Source: Acidithiobacillus thiooxidans ATCC 19377
GTDB taxonomy: Bacteria > Pseudomonadota > Gammaproteobacteria > Acidithiobacillales > Acidithiobacillaceae
Length of the DNA stretch: 64,000 bases
Assembly: GCF_009662475.1 (NCBI RefSeq)
Contig: NZ_CP045571.1
Coordinates: 2,044,501-2,108,500, forward strand
Reading direction: 5' to 3'
The translations under genes and the position numbers were made by a program. Shown one piece after another: positions 8,594 to 18,053 of this stretch (position 1 is the first letter of the stretch; each line of letters opens with the position of its first letter). Under the pieces are notes generated by a model, which saw nothing but the letters and a program-made list of their open reading frames with translations, was not told where the DNA came from and made no database searches.

Positions 8594-10486
8594 ATGACCA
8601 CCAACAAGGAAACTCTACAATTTCAGACTGAAATCAATCAGCTGATGCATCTGATGATTCATTCTCTGTATTCAAACAAAGAGATTTTTCTGCGTGAACT
8701 GATTTCCAACGCCTCTGATGCCTGTGACAAACTGCGCTTTGAAGCCTTGGCGGATCCCAGTCTGGTTGCGGGAGACAGCGAACTGAAAGTGGAGGTAGAT
8801 TTTGATGCCGAACAAGGCACCTTAACTGTCCGCGATAATGGCATCGGGATGAACCGCGACGAGGTCATTGCCAATATTGGAACCATTGCCAAGTCGGGAA
8901 CCAAAGAATTTTTTGAGAGACTGAGTGGCGATCAAAGCAAGGATGCCAAACTGATTGGTCAATTTGGCGTCGGTTTTTATTCTGCCTTTATTGTCGCCGA
9001 CCGCGTAACGCTGAGTACCCGTCGAGCCGGCATGGAAGTAGAACATGGTGTGCGCTGGGAGTCTGATGGGACAGGTGCCTACACCCTCGAAACCGTCGAT
9101 TTGCCAGAGCGCGGTACCGAGATAGTGCTGCACATCCGCGAAGATGAACGCCAGGACCTGCTGAATCTCTGGCGCTTGCGCGGCATTATCAACAAATACT
9201 CAGACCATATTCCCCTACCCATTCTGATGCGTAAAGCGGGCGAAGATGGTAAGCCCGGCGATAGCTGGGAGACTGTCAATAAAGCCTCTGCACTTTGGCA
9301 ACGTTCCAAGTCTGAAATCAGTGATGCGGAATACAAGGAATTTTATCAGTACGTCAGCCATGACTATGCTGATCCACTGGCCTGGGCGCATAACCGGGTG
9401 GAAGGTCGCCTCGAATATACTTCTCTGCTCTACATTCCCGGCAAGGCGCCTTTTGATCTTTGGGAACCCAATCAAACGCACGGCATCAAGCTTTACGTGC
9501 AGCGCGTTTTCATCATGGATGATACCGAACACCAGATTCTGCCCCGTTATTTGCGCTTTGTACGCGGCGTCATTGATTCCAGCGATCTCCCCCTGAATGT
9601 TTCCCGCGAAATTCTTCAGGGCAACCGGGTCATTGACCAGATGCGCTCGGGCTCCATCAAACGGGTACTGGGCCTTTTGGAAGAAATGGCTGAAAAAGAA
9701 CCCGAAAAATATCAAAACTTCTGGAATGAGTTTGGACGGGCACTGAAAGAAGGTCCTGGTGAAGATTTTGCCAATCGCGAACAAATCGCGAAATTATTAC
9801 GTTTTGCGAGCACCCATTCAGACACTGAAACCCAGAATGTTTCCCTGGCTGATTATATTGGCCGTATGCGCGAAGGTCAGGACAAAATATATTACATTAC
9901 TGCGGATACTTTTATTGCTGCCAAAAACAGCCCGCAGCTGGAACTTCTCCGTAAAAAAGGTATTGAAGTATTACTGCTCAGTGACCGTGTGGATGAATGG
10001 TTGACCAGCCACCTGCATGAATTTGAAGGCAAGGGACTGAGCTCTGTAGCCAAAGGCACGCTTGATCTGGGTAGCATTGAAACCGAAGAAGAACGCAAAT
10101 CTCAGGAAGAAATCGAGAAAACCGCAGAAGGTCTGGTGGAGCGTATCAAAAATGCGCTGGGTGATCGGGTTGAAGCGGTTCGGGTTTCCCACCGGCTGAC
10201 CAGTTCTCCTGCTTGCATGGTCCTGGGCGAACGGGACATGGCCCTGTATATGCAGCAATTGTTGAAGCAGGCTGGACACGAAGTACCCAGTACCAAGCCC
10301 ACCCTGGAAATCAACCCTACCCATCCTATGTTAACCCGCATAGAAAGTGAAAAAGATGCGTCACGCTTTGCGGAGTGGTCATCTCTGTTACTGGATCAGG
10401 CGATTTTGAGCGAGGGCGGACAACTGGATGATCCTGCTGGTTTTGTGGCCCGTCTCAACCAGTTAATGCTCGCCCTGGCAGGCTGA
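8594..10486 (+). CDS. htpG: Molecular chaperone HtpG (Hsp90)
   Basis: The ATP-dependent cytosolic chaperone acts as a homodimer on folding intermediates. The 630-residue length fits the family (about 620-640). Visible ATPase motifs are [22 protein letters not shown] and [11 protein letters not shown] in the N-terminal domain, then the middle domain with NVSREILQ, and the C-terminal dimerisation domain. The ATG was chosen over an upstream in-frame start because GGAGAG precedes it and the N-terminus [13 protein letters not shown] then matches known HtpG starts. A strong terminator follows. Confidence 0.97.
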   Translation: MTTNKETLQFQTEINQLMHLMIHSLYSNKEIFLRELISNASDACDKLRFEALADPSLVAGDSELKVEVDFDAEQGTLTVRDNGIGMNRDEVIANIGTIAKSGTKEFFERLSGDQSKDAKLIGQFGVGFYSAFIVADRVTLSTRRAGMEVEHGVRWESDGTGAYTLETVDLPERGTEIVLHIREDERQDLLNLWRLRGIINKYSDHIPLPILMRKAGEDGKPGDSWETVNKASALWQRSKSEISDAEYKEFYQYVSHDYADPLAWAHNRVEGRLEYTSLLYIPGKAPFDLWEPNQTHGIKLYVQRVFIMDDTEHQILPRYLRFVRGVIDSSDLPLNVSREILQGNRVIDQMRSGSIKRVLGLLEEMAEKEPEKYQNFWNEFGRALKEGPGEDFANREQIAKLLRFASTHSDTETQNVSLADYIGRMREGQDKIYYITADTFIAAKNSPQLELLRKKGIEVLLLSDRVDEWLTSHLHEFEGKGLSSVAKGTLDLGSIETEEERKSQEEIEKTAEGLVERIKNALGDRVEAVRVSHRLTSSPACMVLGERDMALYMQQLLKQAGHEVPSTKPTLEINPTHPMLTRIESEKDASRFAEWSSLLLDQAILSEGGQLDDPAGFVARLNQLMLALAG

Positions 10487-10519
10487 TAAACCCACTGACC
10501 CTTTTGTTCAACGGTCATG

Positions 10520-10556
10520 GCATCACCTTCTAATCCACCGAAGGTGATGCTTTTTT
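10520..10556 (+). terminator. Rho-independent terminator of htpG
   Basis: GCATCACCTTC and GAAGGTGATGC form a perfect 11-bp stem with a 9-base loop, followed by six T residues. Confidence 0.9.
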
Positions 10557-10835
10557 ATTTGCATATTTTCTTCAAAAGAAGACCCCTTTTTTTAATTCAC
10601 AAAAAACACCATCGTTAAATTATTTTTAAGATATCAAGTGTAATCATATGTAACCATGTTTCAATTTTTTACATTTATATTATTGATATCTTATATCGAG
10701 AGGTTTAGGGTTCAGTAACTCAATGATGATACTGAATTATTCATTAACAAATTAGAATTTTCTAATTATTCAGCACACCTCATGAGAGAATTTACAGCGA
10801 GGTTGTTTCACATTTTCAACGCGCGAGGAGAAGTG
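10557..10835 (+). promoter_or_regulatory. AT-rich tetH upstream region with two inverted repeats
   Basis: This stretch is clearly more AT-rich than its neighbours and holds no gene. AAGATATCAA (10628-10637) and TTGATATCTT (10683-10692) are exact inverted copies 45 bp apart. Nearer the gene, AATTAGAA-tt-TTCTAATT (10750-10767) is a perfect 8-bp palindrome. Either could bind a regulator of tetrathionate metabolism. No GG-N10-GC sigma-54 element was found here. The Shine-Dalgarno GAGGAG of tetH is at 10825-10830. Confidence 0.45.
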
Positions 10836-12347
10836 ATGAAATTCCGCAAGATAGTCATATGGTCAGCAGTCAGCATCTTGATTTCCGGGACCGCCTGGGC
10901 GCAGACCAATCAGGTTCCCCAGGATCCCATTAACAATACCCTGGACCCCCAAAGTCCCTTTGCGACGCTATATTTACCGCAAAATGCGCCACAGGCCAAT
11001 GATCAGGTCGGTCCTTCAGAGTGGACCCACGCCTATGGAAACCCTCAGCACAATGCCGGATTCCCTGTTGCGCACAACGCGCCCCGTTGGATTCGTGATG
11101 GCGTCCGCTGGAATTTTCCTGAAGCCCGGGCCTGGCCGCTCAATGATAACCATCCCTACGGCGAAAAAGTGGATGGCATCAAGGAAGCACTCCCGGTACA
11201 AACCCAGTTTTATGGAAATGCTCTGGGCGTTTCGGTGGTCAAAGGGGTCGTGTATGCGGAAAGCGATGATATGTTCGCTTACGCCGTCAATGCTCAAACT
11301 GGCAAGCTGATCTGGCGGAGCAGCCCGGTAGCCAATACCCTCATGGGTAATCCTCTGGTCGTCGGCAAAAAGGTATATCTATCAGCGGGTAGCGTGTCTT
11401 TCAATTTTGCCAATGTCATGGAGTACTCCAAGCATCCCAAGCAGGCCGGACGCGGCAAGGATATCAGCTATAACGGGATTTTCTGCCTGGATCGTAAAGA
11501 TGGCAAGCTACTCTGGAGTTTCAAGACCCAGGGTGATGCCATGCCCACCCCGGCCTATGCAGACCACTCGCTTTTCATCAGCACCGGCGACGGCAATATT
11601 TACCGGATTCACTCCACAGATGGAAAGGCCATCTGGAAAACCCATGTAGGGGGCATAGCCAACATGTCCAGCCCCGTAGTCTGGAAAAACCATGTCTATG
11701 TCTCCATGTCCGTCATCCCCGGTCTTTATGCACTGAATATCAATAACGGCAAGGTGTTGTGGAAGGGTGAAATTCCCGGTGCCGTCAACACCGGCATGGG
11801 CGATGTATCCCCCGTTGTGGATAACGGTATTGTCGTCATGGACACCGTTGCCAACCCCAAAATGGTAGATGGCAAACCCACCATGGAAACCCTGGTTCGG
11901 GCTTTTAATGCCAATACCGGACAAGTTCTGTGGACAAACAATATGGGACGTGGCCCCAAGATTCCGGCATTCAAAGGCGGGGTTCCCATGATTCATGATG
12001 GGATGGTTTATGTCGGTTCTCCTGTCACCTCGACCTATGAGGCCATGAATCTGCATACCGGTAAAGTGGCTTGGACCTGGCACGTACCCAATCCTGGTCC
12101 TGCCGGAGCAGGACGTGGTGCACCGACGTACTATGAAAATATGCTCTATATTTCTACCGGACCGGATATTTATGCCATTCAGCCTAAAACGGGGCAGATG
12201 GTTCACGAATATCATGTCGGGGGTCGCTTCGGCATCGTGAATCCCACCATTGTCGGAGGCACCATGTACCTGGGTAACTCGTGGGACTGGATCAACGCCG
12301 TACCGGTCAAGGACGTCAACCCGCAATTCAACGCCAACAAGGCTTAA
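10836..12347 (+). CDS. tetH: Tetrathionate hydrolase precursor
   Basis: The enzyme hydrolyses tetrathionate to thiosulfate, sulfur and sulfate in the acidic periplasm or on the outer surface. The ATG was chosen over an upstream in-frame start: GAGGAG precedes it and the first 22 residues (MKFRKIVIWSAVSILISGTAWA) then form a clean signal peptide cut before QTNQ. The mature part is a PQQ-type beta propeller with repeated blade phrases such as AVNAQTGKLIW, LDRKDGKLLW, ALNINNGKVLW and AFNANTGQVLW. The length of 503 matches the about 500 of the Acidithiobacillus enzyme. doxDA follows after 12 bp, the classic S4-intermediate pathway pair; the two-component genes found upstream of tetH in A. caldus are absent here. 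Confidence 0.93.
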   Translation: MKFRKIVIWSAVSILISGTAWAQTNQVPQDPINNTLDPQSPFATLYLPQNAPQANDQVGPSEWTHAYGNPQHNAGFPVAHNAPRWIRDGVRWNFPEARAWPLNDNHPYGEKVDGIKEALPVQTQFYGNALGVSVVKGVVYAESDDMFAYAVNAQTGKLIWRSSPVANTLMGNPLVVGKKVYLSAGSVSFNFANVMEYSKHPKQAGRGKDISYNGIFCLDRKDGKLLWSFKTQGDAMPTPAYADHSLFISTGDGNIYRIHSTDGKAIWKTHVGGIANMSSPVVWKNHVYVSMSVIPGLYALNINNGKVLWKGEIPGAVNTGMGDVSPVVDNGIVVMDTVANPKMVDGKPTMETLVRAFNANTGQVLWTNNMGRGPKIPAFKGGVPMIHDGMVYVGSPVTSTYEAMNLHTGKVAWTWHVPNPGPAGAGRGAPTYYENMLYISTGPDIYAIQPKTGQMVHEYHVGGRFGIVNPTIVGGTMYLGNSWDWINAVPVKDVNPQFNANKA

Positions 12348-12359
12348 CAGGAGTCAAGA

Positions 12360-13448
12360 ATGGCAACGACCATGAAATCTGCAGCAACCGATCAAGCCAC
12401 GCAACATTCGTGGCGCATACTGGCCATTGGCATGCTCGCCGTGCGTTTTGTCCAGGGCTGGATTTACTGGGGTGGTGGCTCCCGCCGCTTCATTTATGGC
12501 CCCCAGAAAATCAATCCGGCCGGACACTGGATGGCCTATAAGTTTCAAACCGCCATGCCGGGAGCGATTCTTGGCTTGAATCATCTGATAGCCTTTTTAC
12601 TACACCACTTTGTCCTGTTGTATGCGGGAGTCATCATTTTCAGCGCGGTTGAACTCATTTCCGGATTGATGTTGTTATCCGGCTTCATGACCCGCCTCGC
12701 GGCTTTTTTAACCCTGGGTCTTTCTTTCTCACTGATGCTGATGTTCGGATGGCAAGGGGCTACCTGTATTGATGAATGGACCATGGCGGCATCCAACTTC
12801 GGCATGGGCATCACCCTGCTCCTCGTTGGCGGTGGTGCATACTCCATTGACAACTGGATGATGAAACGCAATCCGGCCTTGGCCCAGAAAGGCTGGTTTC
12901 GCTGGCTGGGAGGCAGCTTACCCCTGCCCCTGTCTGACGGCGCTTTCAAAAAGCTGTCCCTGACCCTGTTCTGGATTGCGGTTATTTTCATTGTCGCCAC
13001 CTATTCTTACTATCGTGGCTCAGTGATCACCCCCTTCCATGGCGATCCTACCGGCGTGAAGGCCCACCATGTCAAAATGACCGATGTGCGGGTTCTGCCC
13101 AATGGTCGCGTGGATGTGCATATGTATATTGATGCAGGAACGGCTTCCGTACCGGCGCATATTATTGCCATCCGTCTGCTGGATTATAATGGCAAAGTTG
13201 TAGAGTCCTGGGATGGCAAGCAGCTTTCCCACCTGAACCCCAAAGACATTCACAATGATTTTGCCTACCAGCAAATTGCTCCAGATAAAATTCTGGGCCT
13301 GAAGGCAGGTCTGGGTGCAGAAGCCATGTTGCATCTGCCGGTCAGCAGTACGGGCTTTATCAATACCAGTTCCGGTCCTTATCAGTTGCAAGTACTGAAC
13401 ATCAATGGTCAGAAAGCGGAAGTAAGCGCACAAATCGCCGCTCATTAA
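12360..13448 (+). CDS. doxDA: Thiosulfate:quinone oxidoreductase, fused DoxD-DoxA
   Basis: TQO oxidises thiosulfate to tetrathionate and passes electrons to the membrane quinone pool, so with TetH it forms a thiosulfate-tetrathionate cycle. The 362 residues contain a DoxD/DoxX-type N-terminal half with about four membrane helices (roughly 20-45, 80-105, 115-135 and 200-220) and a soluble DoxA-like C-terminal domain from about 225. In Sulfolobales/Acidianus the two are separate subunits, while Acidithiobacillus carries the fused form, as here. AGGAG precedes the ATG, 12 bp after tetH, so they share an mRNA. Confidence 0.9.
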   Translation: MATTMKSAATDQATQHSWRILAIGMLAVRFVQGWIYWGGGSRRFIYGPQKINPAGHWMAYKFQTAMPGAILGLNHLIAFLLHHFVLLYAGVIIFSAVELISGLMLLSGFMTRLAAFLTLGLSFSLMLMFGWQGATCIDEWTMAASNFGMGITLLLVGGGAYSIDNWMMKRNPALAQKGWFRWLGGSLPLPLSDGAFKKLSLTLFWIAVIFIVATYSYYRGSVITPFHGDPTGVKAHHVKMTDVRVLPNGRVDVHMYIDAGTASVPAHIIAIRLLDYNGKVVESWDGKQLSHLNPKDIHNDFAYQQIAPDKILGLKAGLGAEAMLHLPVSSTGFINTSSGPYQLQVLNINGQKAEVSAQIAAH

Positions 13449-13514
13449 AGGCATTTGACGCGAACCGTTCGGCGGGAGACGATGCTGTTTGTTTCTCCCC
13501 GAACGGATTTTTGT

Positions 13515-14069
13515 ATGCAACGCTGTGCGTGGGTACCTCTCGACAAAGCAGATTATGTGCAATATCACGATCTGGAATGGGGTGTTCCCGTCCATGATGA
13601 CCGGCAACTTTTTGAAATGCTCATTCTGGAAGGCAGCCAGGCCGGGCTAAATTGGTACACAATCCTCAAAAAGCGGGCGGCGTATCGTCAGGCTTTTCAC
13701 CACTTTGACCCTGAAGCGGTGGCCAGGATGCCGGACACAGAGCTGGAAACGCTTTTAAACAACCCGGAAATTATCCGCAATCGCCTGAAAGTCTATGCAG
13801 CACGCGATAACGCTCGTATTTTCCTCACCATTCAAAAAGAATTCGACTCTTTTGATGCGTACGTCTGGCGATTTGTCGATGGTCAACCCCTGATCAACCG
13901 TCCCGGCAGTATGCTTGAAGTACCCGTCCGTAACGAAATATCGGATGACCTATCCAAAGATCTCAAAAAACGCGGTATGCGTTTCGTCGGTCCGACCATC
14001 ATGTATGCCTATATGCAAGCTGTCGGCATGGTCAATGATCACAGCACCGACTGCTTCAAAAGTTTGTAG
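13515..14069 (+). CDS. tag: DNA-3-methyladenine glycosylase I
   Basis: The enzyme removes 3-methyladenine from alkylated DNA as the first step of base excision repair. The N-terminus MQRCAWV...YHDLEWGVPVHDDRQLFEMLILEGSQAGL matches the Tag family, as does the C-terminal FVGPTIMYAYMQAVGMVNDH. The zinc-site Cys4, the His in YHD and the C-terminal His/Cys in DHSTDC are all present. The inner ATG gives 184 residues, close to the 187 of E. coli Tag; earlier in-frame starts would add a non-conserved extension. Confidence 0.93.
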   Translation: MQRCAWVPLDKADYVQYHDLEWGVPVHDDRQLFEMLILEGSQAGLNWYTILKKRAAYRQAFHHFDPEAVARMPDTELETLLNNPEIIRNRLKVYAARDNARIFLTIQKEFDSFDAYVWRFVDGQPLINRPGSMLEVPVRNEISDDLSKDLKKRGMRFVGPTIMYAYMQAVGMVNDHSTDCFKSL

Positions 14070-14174
14070 TCCATAATCCTAAAAACAGCAGTTACCGTGG
14101 GTGCATTTTTCTCCGTTGTTCCTCGCCTGTTGTTCTTGGCGTCATCAGAAAGGCTTGCATTTTCCTTTTTATCG

Positions 14175-14200
14175 GGTTACTGTATTTATATACAGTAACC
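14175..14200 (+). promoter_or_regulatory. LexA-type SOS box
   Basis: GGTTACTGTAT-ttat-ATACAGTAACC is a perfect 11-bp inverted repeat. Its core TACTGTATTTATATACAGTA (14178-14197) has the CTGT-N8-ACAG structure and differs at one position from the E. coli-type consensus with an alternating TA centre. It ends one base before the Shine-Dalgarno TAAGGAGG of the 71-residue gene, so a bound repressor would block transcription or early elongation. The family consensus is established for gammaproteobacteria; that this organism's LexA reads it is inferred. Confidence 0.7.
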
Positions 14201-14215
14201 GTAAGGAGGCTTATC

Positions 14216-14431
14216 ATGATTACGCATCATTCTACTCTGCAGCTCTGGACTAAAACCATGGGAATCATTGTCTTCGGGGCATTCATCGGAGTCTGGCTCG
14301 GCCATCAGGATAAGCACTATCAGCCCGGCCCAAGTTCAGTTATGGAAACTGTCGCAGTCCAGCAAGTGCAGTATCTACCGGCCAGCGCACAAGATCCCGT
14401 CACGCCCCAAGATCAGCGTCCACAAATATGA
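14216..14431 (+). CDS. Small single-pass membrane protein, probably SOS-controlled
   Basis: Shine-Dalgarno TAAGGAGG lies six bases before the ATG. The 71 residues have a short N-terminus, one membrane helix at about 13-30 (TMGIIVFGAFIGVWLGH) and a 40-residue tail rich in Gln, Pro and Ser. I do not recognise a family. The LexA-like palindrome immediately upstream and the DNA-repair gene tag before it suggest a damage-induced product. Small LexA-controlled membrane proteins elsewhere include division inhibitors (SidA) and toxins (TisB), so such a role is possible but unproven. Confidence 0.65.
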   Translation: MITHHSTLQLWTKTMGIIVFGAFIGVWLGHQDKHYQPGPSSVMETVAVQQVQYLPASAQDPVTPQDQRPQI

Positions 14432-14483
14432 GATCGTGATAAACTGCTGCGCGACTACCATCCACCATTTGCAGAGGAAAACA

Positions 14484-14753
14484 TTGGAACTTGATCACAA
14501 GGCCCGTGAGGCCATTGAAGACATCATCAACCGCCGGGAAGGCATCAATTCCATTCAGGCACAGTTGAAAGAAGACATGAAGGCCATTGCCGAATATCTG
14601 GCCGTCAAACCGGCTCAGGTGGCGCGTCTGATTAATCTGGTAGAACGGGAACGCGCCAAGGGAGATGTACTCGAAACCGAACGTGGCGTCATTGATGCCG
14701 CTGAATCCATGGTTCCGGTAACCGCTTCTGCCCAAGAGCCTGCACCCATTTAA
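14484..14753 (+). CDS. Small helical protein of unknown function
   Basis: The TTG start is preferred because AGAGGAAA lies just upstream and the conserved-looking part begins with MELDHKAREAIEDIINRREGINSIQ. The 89 residues are charged and almost wholly helical until a Pro-rich end. IAEYLAVKPAQVARLINLVERER could be a helix-turn-helix, so a DNA-binding role is possible. It lies 52 bp behind the LexA-linked small membrane protein and may share its transcript. No family was recognised. Confidence 0.55.
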   Translation: MELDHKAREAIEDIINRREGINSIQAQLKEDMKAIAEYLAVKPAQVARLINLVERERAKGDVLETERGVIDAAESMVPVTASAQEPAPI

Positions 14754-14822
14754 GGCAGCCGGGGAACTTCTGGCAGATTGTCGGCGTCATACTGGTTGAT
14801 CCTGAATAATAGTGAACCAGAG

Positions 14823-15638
14823 ATGCCGCCGCTTACCATTCGTACTTACAAAACCACGTTATCTTCATTTCTTTTTATTTCTGCGCTGATGACCTTGTCT
14901 TTGTCCGGTTGCGCCAGCACACCCGATAAAAAGGGCGAGCACATACACGTAGCACCCGTTGCGCAAATGTTCAGACCGGCCCAGGAAGCTCTGCATCGGG
15001 GCGATTACGATCGAGCCATCCGGCAATTTGAAAATTTGCAGACAGAATATCCCTACGGCCCCTATTCAGAGCAGTCCCAACTGGATACTGCCTACGCTTA
15101 TTACCGGTCTGGCGATTCCAAAGCGGCAGCGGCAGCGGCCTCGGCTTTTATCAAGGCACATCCCGCAAATCCACATGTTGTTTATGCTTATTATCTGAAG
15201 GCTCTTGCCGAATATGAAGGCATTGAGGGTCCGGAATATACCCCTACTCCCGACTATGAAGCATTAAACACGTTCACCTATCTGGCCAAAACCTTTCCCA
15301 AGACACCATACGCAGTCAGTGCCCGACTACACATTGCCAAAATTATCGACATTCTCGGCCAGCGTAATCTGAATATCTGCAAGTTTTATTATATTCGCGA
15401 TGCTTATGTGGCTTCCGCCAATCGCTGCAGCAGGGTCATCACTGATTATCAACTCAGCCCGGCTCGTCAAGAAGCGCTCTATTATTTAACTAAATCCTAC
15501 CTGCATTTGGATTTGAACCAGCAAGCACGGACCACAGCGGCCATATTACATGCCAACTATCCCCAGGGACGATTCACCAAAAGGCTGCGCTCACTTTGGG
15601 AACAGGCACCCAAAGCCAGTAAAGTCTCTGCAGGATAA
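14823..15638 (+). CDS. bamD: Outer membrane assembly lipoprotein BamD
   Basis: BamD is the essential TPR lipoprotein of the BAM complex that inserts beta-barrel proteins into the outer membrane. The chosen ATG gives a lipoprotein signal ending in LSGC with the lipidated Cys at residue 30. TPR-like repeats follow: DYDRAIRQFENLQTEYPYGPYSEQSQLDTAYAYY, then SKAAAAAASAFIKAHPANPHVVYAYYLKALAEYE, as in all BamD/ComL proteins. The 271-residue length is slightly above the usual 240-260. It is convergent with the EamA transporter gene. Confidence 0.9.
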   Translation: MPPLTIRTYKTTLSSFLFISALMTLSLSGCASTPDKKGEHIHVAPVAQMFRPAQEALHRGDYDRAIRQFENLQTEYPYGPYSEQSQLDTAYAYYRSGDSKAAAAAASAFIKAHPANPHVVYAYYLKALAEYEGIEGPEYTPTPDYEALNTFTYLAKTFPKTPYAVSARLHIAKIIDILGQRNLNICKFYYIRDAYVASANRCSRVITDYQLSPARQEALYYLTKSYLHLDLNQQARTTAAILHANYPQGRFTKRLRSLWEQAPKASKVSAG

Positions 15639-15656
15639 ATCTCTGTGCTGTCCAAC

Positions 15657-16511
15657 TTAACCGATTTCTATCAGGACAGCGCCCAGCAAAATAATCACAG
15701 CACCTGCAATTCTGCGCATTCCGGGCTGTTCGGCAAGAAACCACCAAGCAAAAATCAATCCGAAAAGCAGACTGGTTTCGCGCAGGGCGGCCACTGCACT
15801 GATAGGTGCTTGCGTCATTGCCCACAAAGCCAGGGTATAAGCGGCTACCGAAAAAACCGCTCCTCCTGCACCTTTTAACCATGCTGCAAGAGCATCATGG
15901 CTCTGCCAGAGCGCTCTTACTTTACCGCGCAACAAAATCAACGCGGCGGGTATTGCCGGCAACACAAAAGTCCAGAGAGCATAAGCAACGGGTGAATGCG
16001 ACAAACGTACCCCAAAGCCATCATTGATCGTATACAAAGCAATTACCAGCGCATTTAAGACAGCAAAGCCTATGGCATGCCATTCGCCGCTTTTGCCATT
16101 ACGGCGCGCGAGTAAAAGTACACCGCCACTGATAAGCATCAGGCCAACCCAAGCAAGTTGGTCCATGTAGCGGCCAAATATGAAAACAGCGATGATAGCC
16201 ACTAACGCCGGTGCCATACCACGCATTACTGGATAAGTCAGGCTGACCTCACCTAACAGGTAGGTCTCGGCTACTAGATTAAAATACAAAACATGCAAAA
16301 GTATGGAAATACCCAAATGCCACCACGAAGCAGATGCTGGCGGCATCAGAAAAGGAAGCATCATCACGCCAATGCCACCCGCGCTCAAAAGGAGCATAGC
16401 TGTTGCCCTGCGGCGATCCGGACCACCACGAATCCCGACATTCCAGGCGGCATGCATGGCAGCACCACCGACTACCGCGACACTGGCCATTGCGGGGATC
16501 ACATTAGCCAA
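15657..16511 (-). CDS. EamA-family (DMT) transporter
   Basis: The 284-residue membrane protein has about ten helices in two EamA repeats. The first carries RGMAPALVAIIAVFIFGRYMDQLAWVGLMLISGGVLLL and the second ends with AALRETSLLFGLIFAWWFLAEQPGMRRIAGAVIILLGAVLI, the typical family ending. The drug/metabolite transporter superfamily exports amino acids, nucleotides or drugs; nothing here narrows the substrate. It is convergent with bamD, with only 18 bp between. Confidence 0.85.
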   Translation of the reverse strand: MANVIPAMASVAVVGGAAMHAAWNVGIRGGPDRRRATAMLLLSAGGIGVMMLPFLMPPASASWWHLGISILLHVLYFNLVAETYLLGEVSLTYPVMRGMAPALVAIIAVFIFGRYMDQLAWVGLMLISGGVLLLARRNGKSGEWHAIGFAVLNALVIALYTINDGFGVRLSHSPVAYALWTFVLPAIPAALILLRGKVRALWQSHDALAAWLKGAGGAVFSVAAYTLALWAMTQAPISAVAALRETSLLFGLIFAWWFLAEQPGMRRIAGAVIILLGAVLIEIG

Positions 16512-16574
16512 CCTGATTGCATCAGAGGAACTATTGATTCGATAAAATACGTTGGAAATATCATCGGTTTCGTT

Positions 16575-18053
16575 TTATGAATTCTGACGTTTTTTCAAAA
16601 GAATTTGCATGTCTTCCAGAAACCAGGCACCGACAAATGCCGCCAGACTAAAACTGGCAGCTATCAGAAAATCTGTACGCAAGGTCTGAACAATCATGGC
16701 AGCGTGTTCAGCAGATGACGCCACACCGGCCATTAATCCGGAAAAAACGGCACCAAATGCAGCTACGCCCAAGGTTCCGCCCATGGAGCGAAACAAGGTA
16801 ACCGTCGAAGTAGCCACTCCGAGATTTTTATGCGGAATCGCCAATTGTGCGGACAACACCAATACCTGCATGGTCATGCCAAGACCAAGGCCCAACAACA
16901 CCAAGGCAGCGTCGATATGCCACATCGGGGTCTGCTCACCGAGTCTGGAAAGCCAACCCAAAGAAACCGTGATCAGCAGCGCACCGATAATGGGAAACTC
17001 CCGATAGCGCTGTTTATGGCTGATCCGCCGCCCGGCCATAATGGACATGGACAACATTCCGACCAAAAGATATAACAATTCGAGTCCCGACATGGTGGGT
17101 GAAAAATGGCGAACATCCTGGAGATAAATGGGTAAAAAACTGATGGAACCCAACATGGCCAGGCCCACAAAAAAAGACAGGATGACACTCAAGGTAAACG
17201 TCCGGAAGTTAAAAAAAGACAGTGGCAGCAATGGTTGAGGATGGTGTTTTTCAAAGATGAAAAATCCGGCGAAACTACCCAAGCCTATCGCCAAAATCAA
17301 CCATAATTCGGGAGAATTCCAGGCCAATATCGGACCTGCCACGCTGGCAAATAATACCAGCGCACTTAATCCCGTAATCAGCAAAACGGTCCCCCAGACA
17401 TCCATAATCCATTCAGCCGTACGTAGAGGTTTGGGAAAGGCGGTGCCAATAACCAGCAAGGCAAATATGCCAATGGGCACATTAATATAAAAAATCCAGC
17501 GCCAGCTCAACGTCTCCACAATAAACCCACCCAGAAAAGGGCCAATTAAAGTAGCTAAACCAAAAGCAGCACCGACTAGCCCCTGATAGCGGCTTCTTTG
17601 AGTTACCGGTATAAAATCCGAAATAGAGGCAATGGCGGTTACCAGTAAACCGCCACCACCAATACCCTGTAAGGCACGAAACAGGATGAGTTCATCAATA
17701 TTTTGGGCCAATCCCGAAAGGGCTGACCCGGCCAGAAATAATAACACAGCGGATTGCAGCAAATATTTGCGACCCAGCAAGTCACCGAGTTTGCCATACA
17801 CCGGCAAACAGACCGTGGAGGTCAGCAGATAAGCCGTGACAATCCAGGGCAATTTAGCCAAGCCATTCAGGTCACGAGCAATAGTCGGCAAGGCGGTCGA
17901 AACAACAGTCTGATCCATCGCCGCGAGAAAAATGGAGGACAGAATAGCTACAAACATCAGCCACGCCGACCAATCCAGCTGAAAATTCTTTTCGTTATCG
18001 GTAGTGTCTGGTTTTATGTCCTGCATATCAGCTCGATTGCTCTGCGTCATCAC
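16575..18053 (-). CDS. MFS multidrug exporter, DHA2 (EmrB/QacA) type
   Basis: The 492-residue, 14-helix protein shows the DHA2 signatures AMDQTVVSTALPTIARDL in helix 1 and YGKLGDLLGRKYLLQSAV (motif A). The family expels drugs or organic acids in exchange for protons. No HlyD-type adaptor gene is adjacent. Its start overlaps the end of the AI-2E transporter gene by 26 bp, so the two leftward genes are coupled. Substrate unknown. Confidence 0.9.
   Translation of the reverse strand: MMTQSNRADMQDIKPDTTDNEKNFQLDWSAWLMFVAILSSIFLAAMDQTVVSTALPTIARDLNGLAKLPWIVTAYLLTSTVCLPVYGKLGDLLGRKYLLQSAVLLFLAGSALSGLAQNIDELILFRALQGIGGGGLLVTAIASISDFIPVTQRSRYQGLVGAAFGLATLIGPFLGGFIVETLSWRWIFYINVPIGIFALLVIGTAFPKPLRTAEWIMDVWGTVLLITGLSALVLFASVAGPILAWNSPELWLILAIGLGSFAGFFIFEKHHPQPLLPLSFFNFRTFTLSVILSFFVGLAMLGSISFLPIYLQDVRHFSPTMSGLELLYLLVGMLSMSIMAGRRISHKQRYREFPIIGALLITVSLGWLSRLGEQTPMWHIDAALVLLGLGLGMTMQVLVLSAQLAIPHKNLGVATSTVTLFRSMGGTLGVAAFGAVFSGLMAGVASSAEHAAMIVQTLRTDFLIAASFSLAAFVGAWFLEDMQILLKKRQNS

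Noticed and set aside
10782-10835. Longer tetH start
   Set aside because: The 18 extra residues lack a Shine-Dalgarno and would place basic and aromatic residues before a complete signal peptide.
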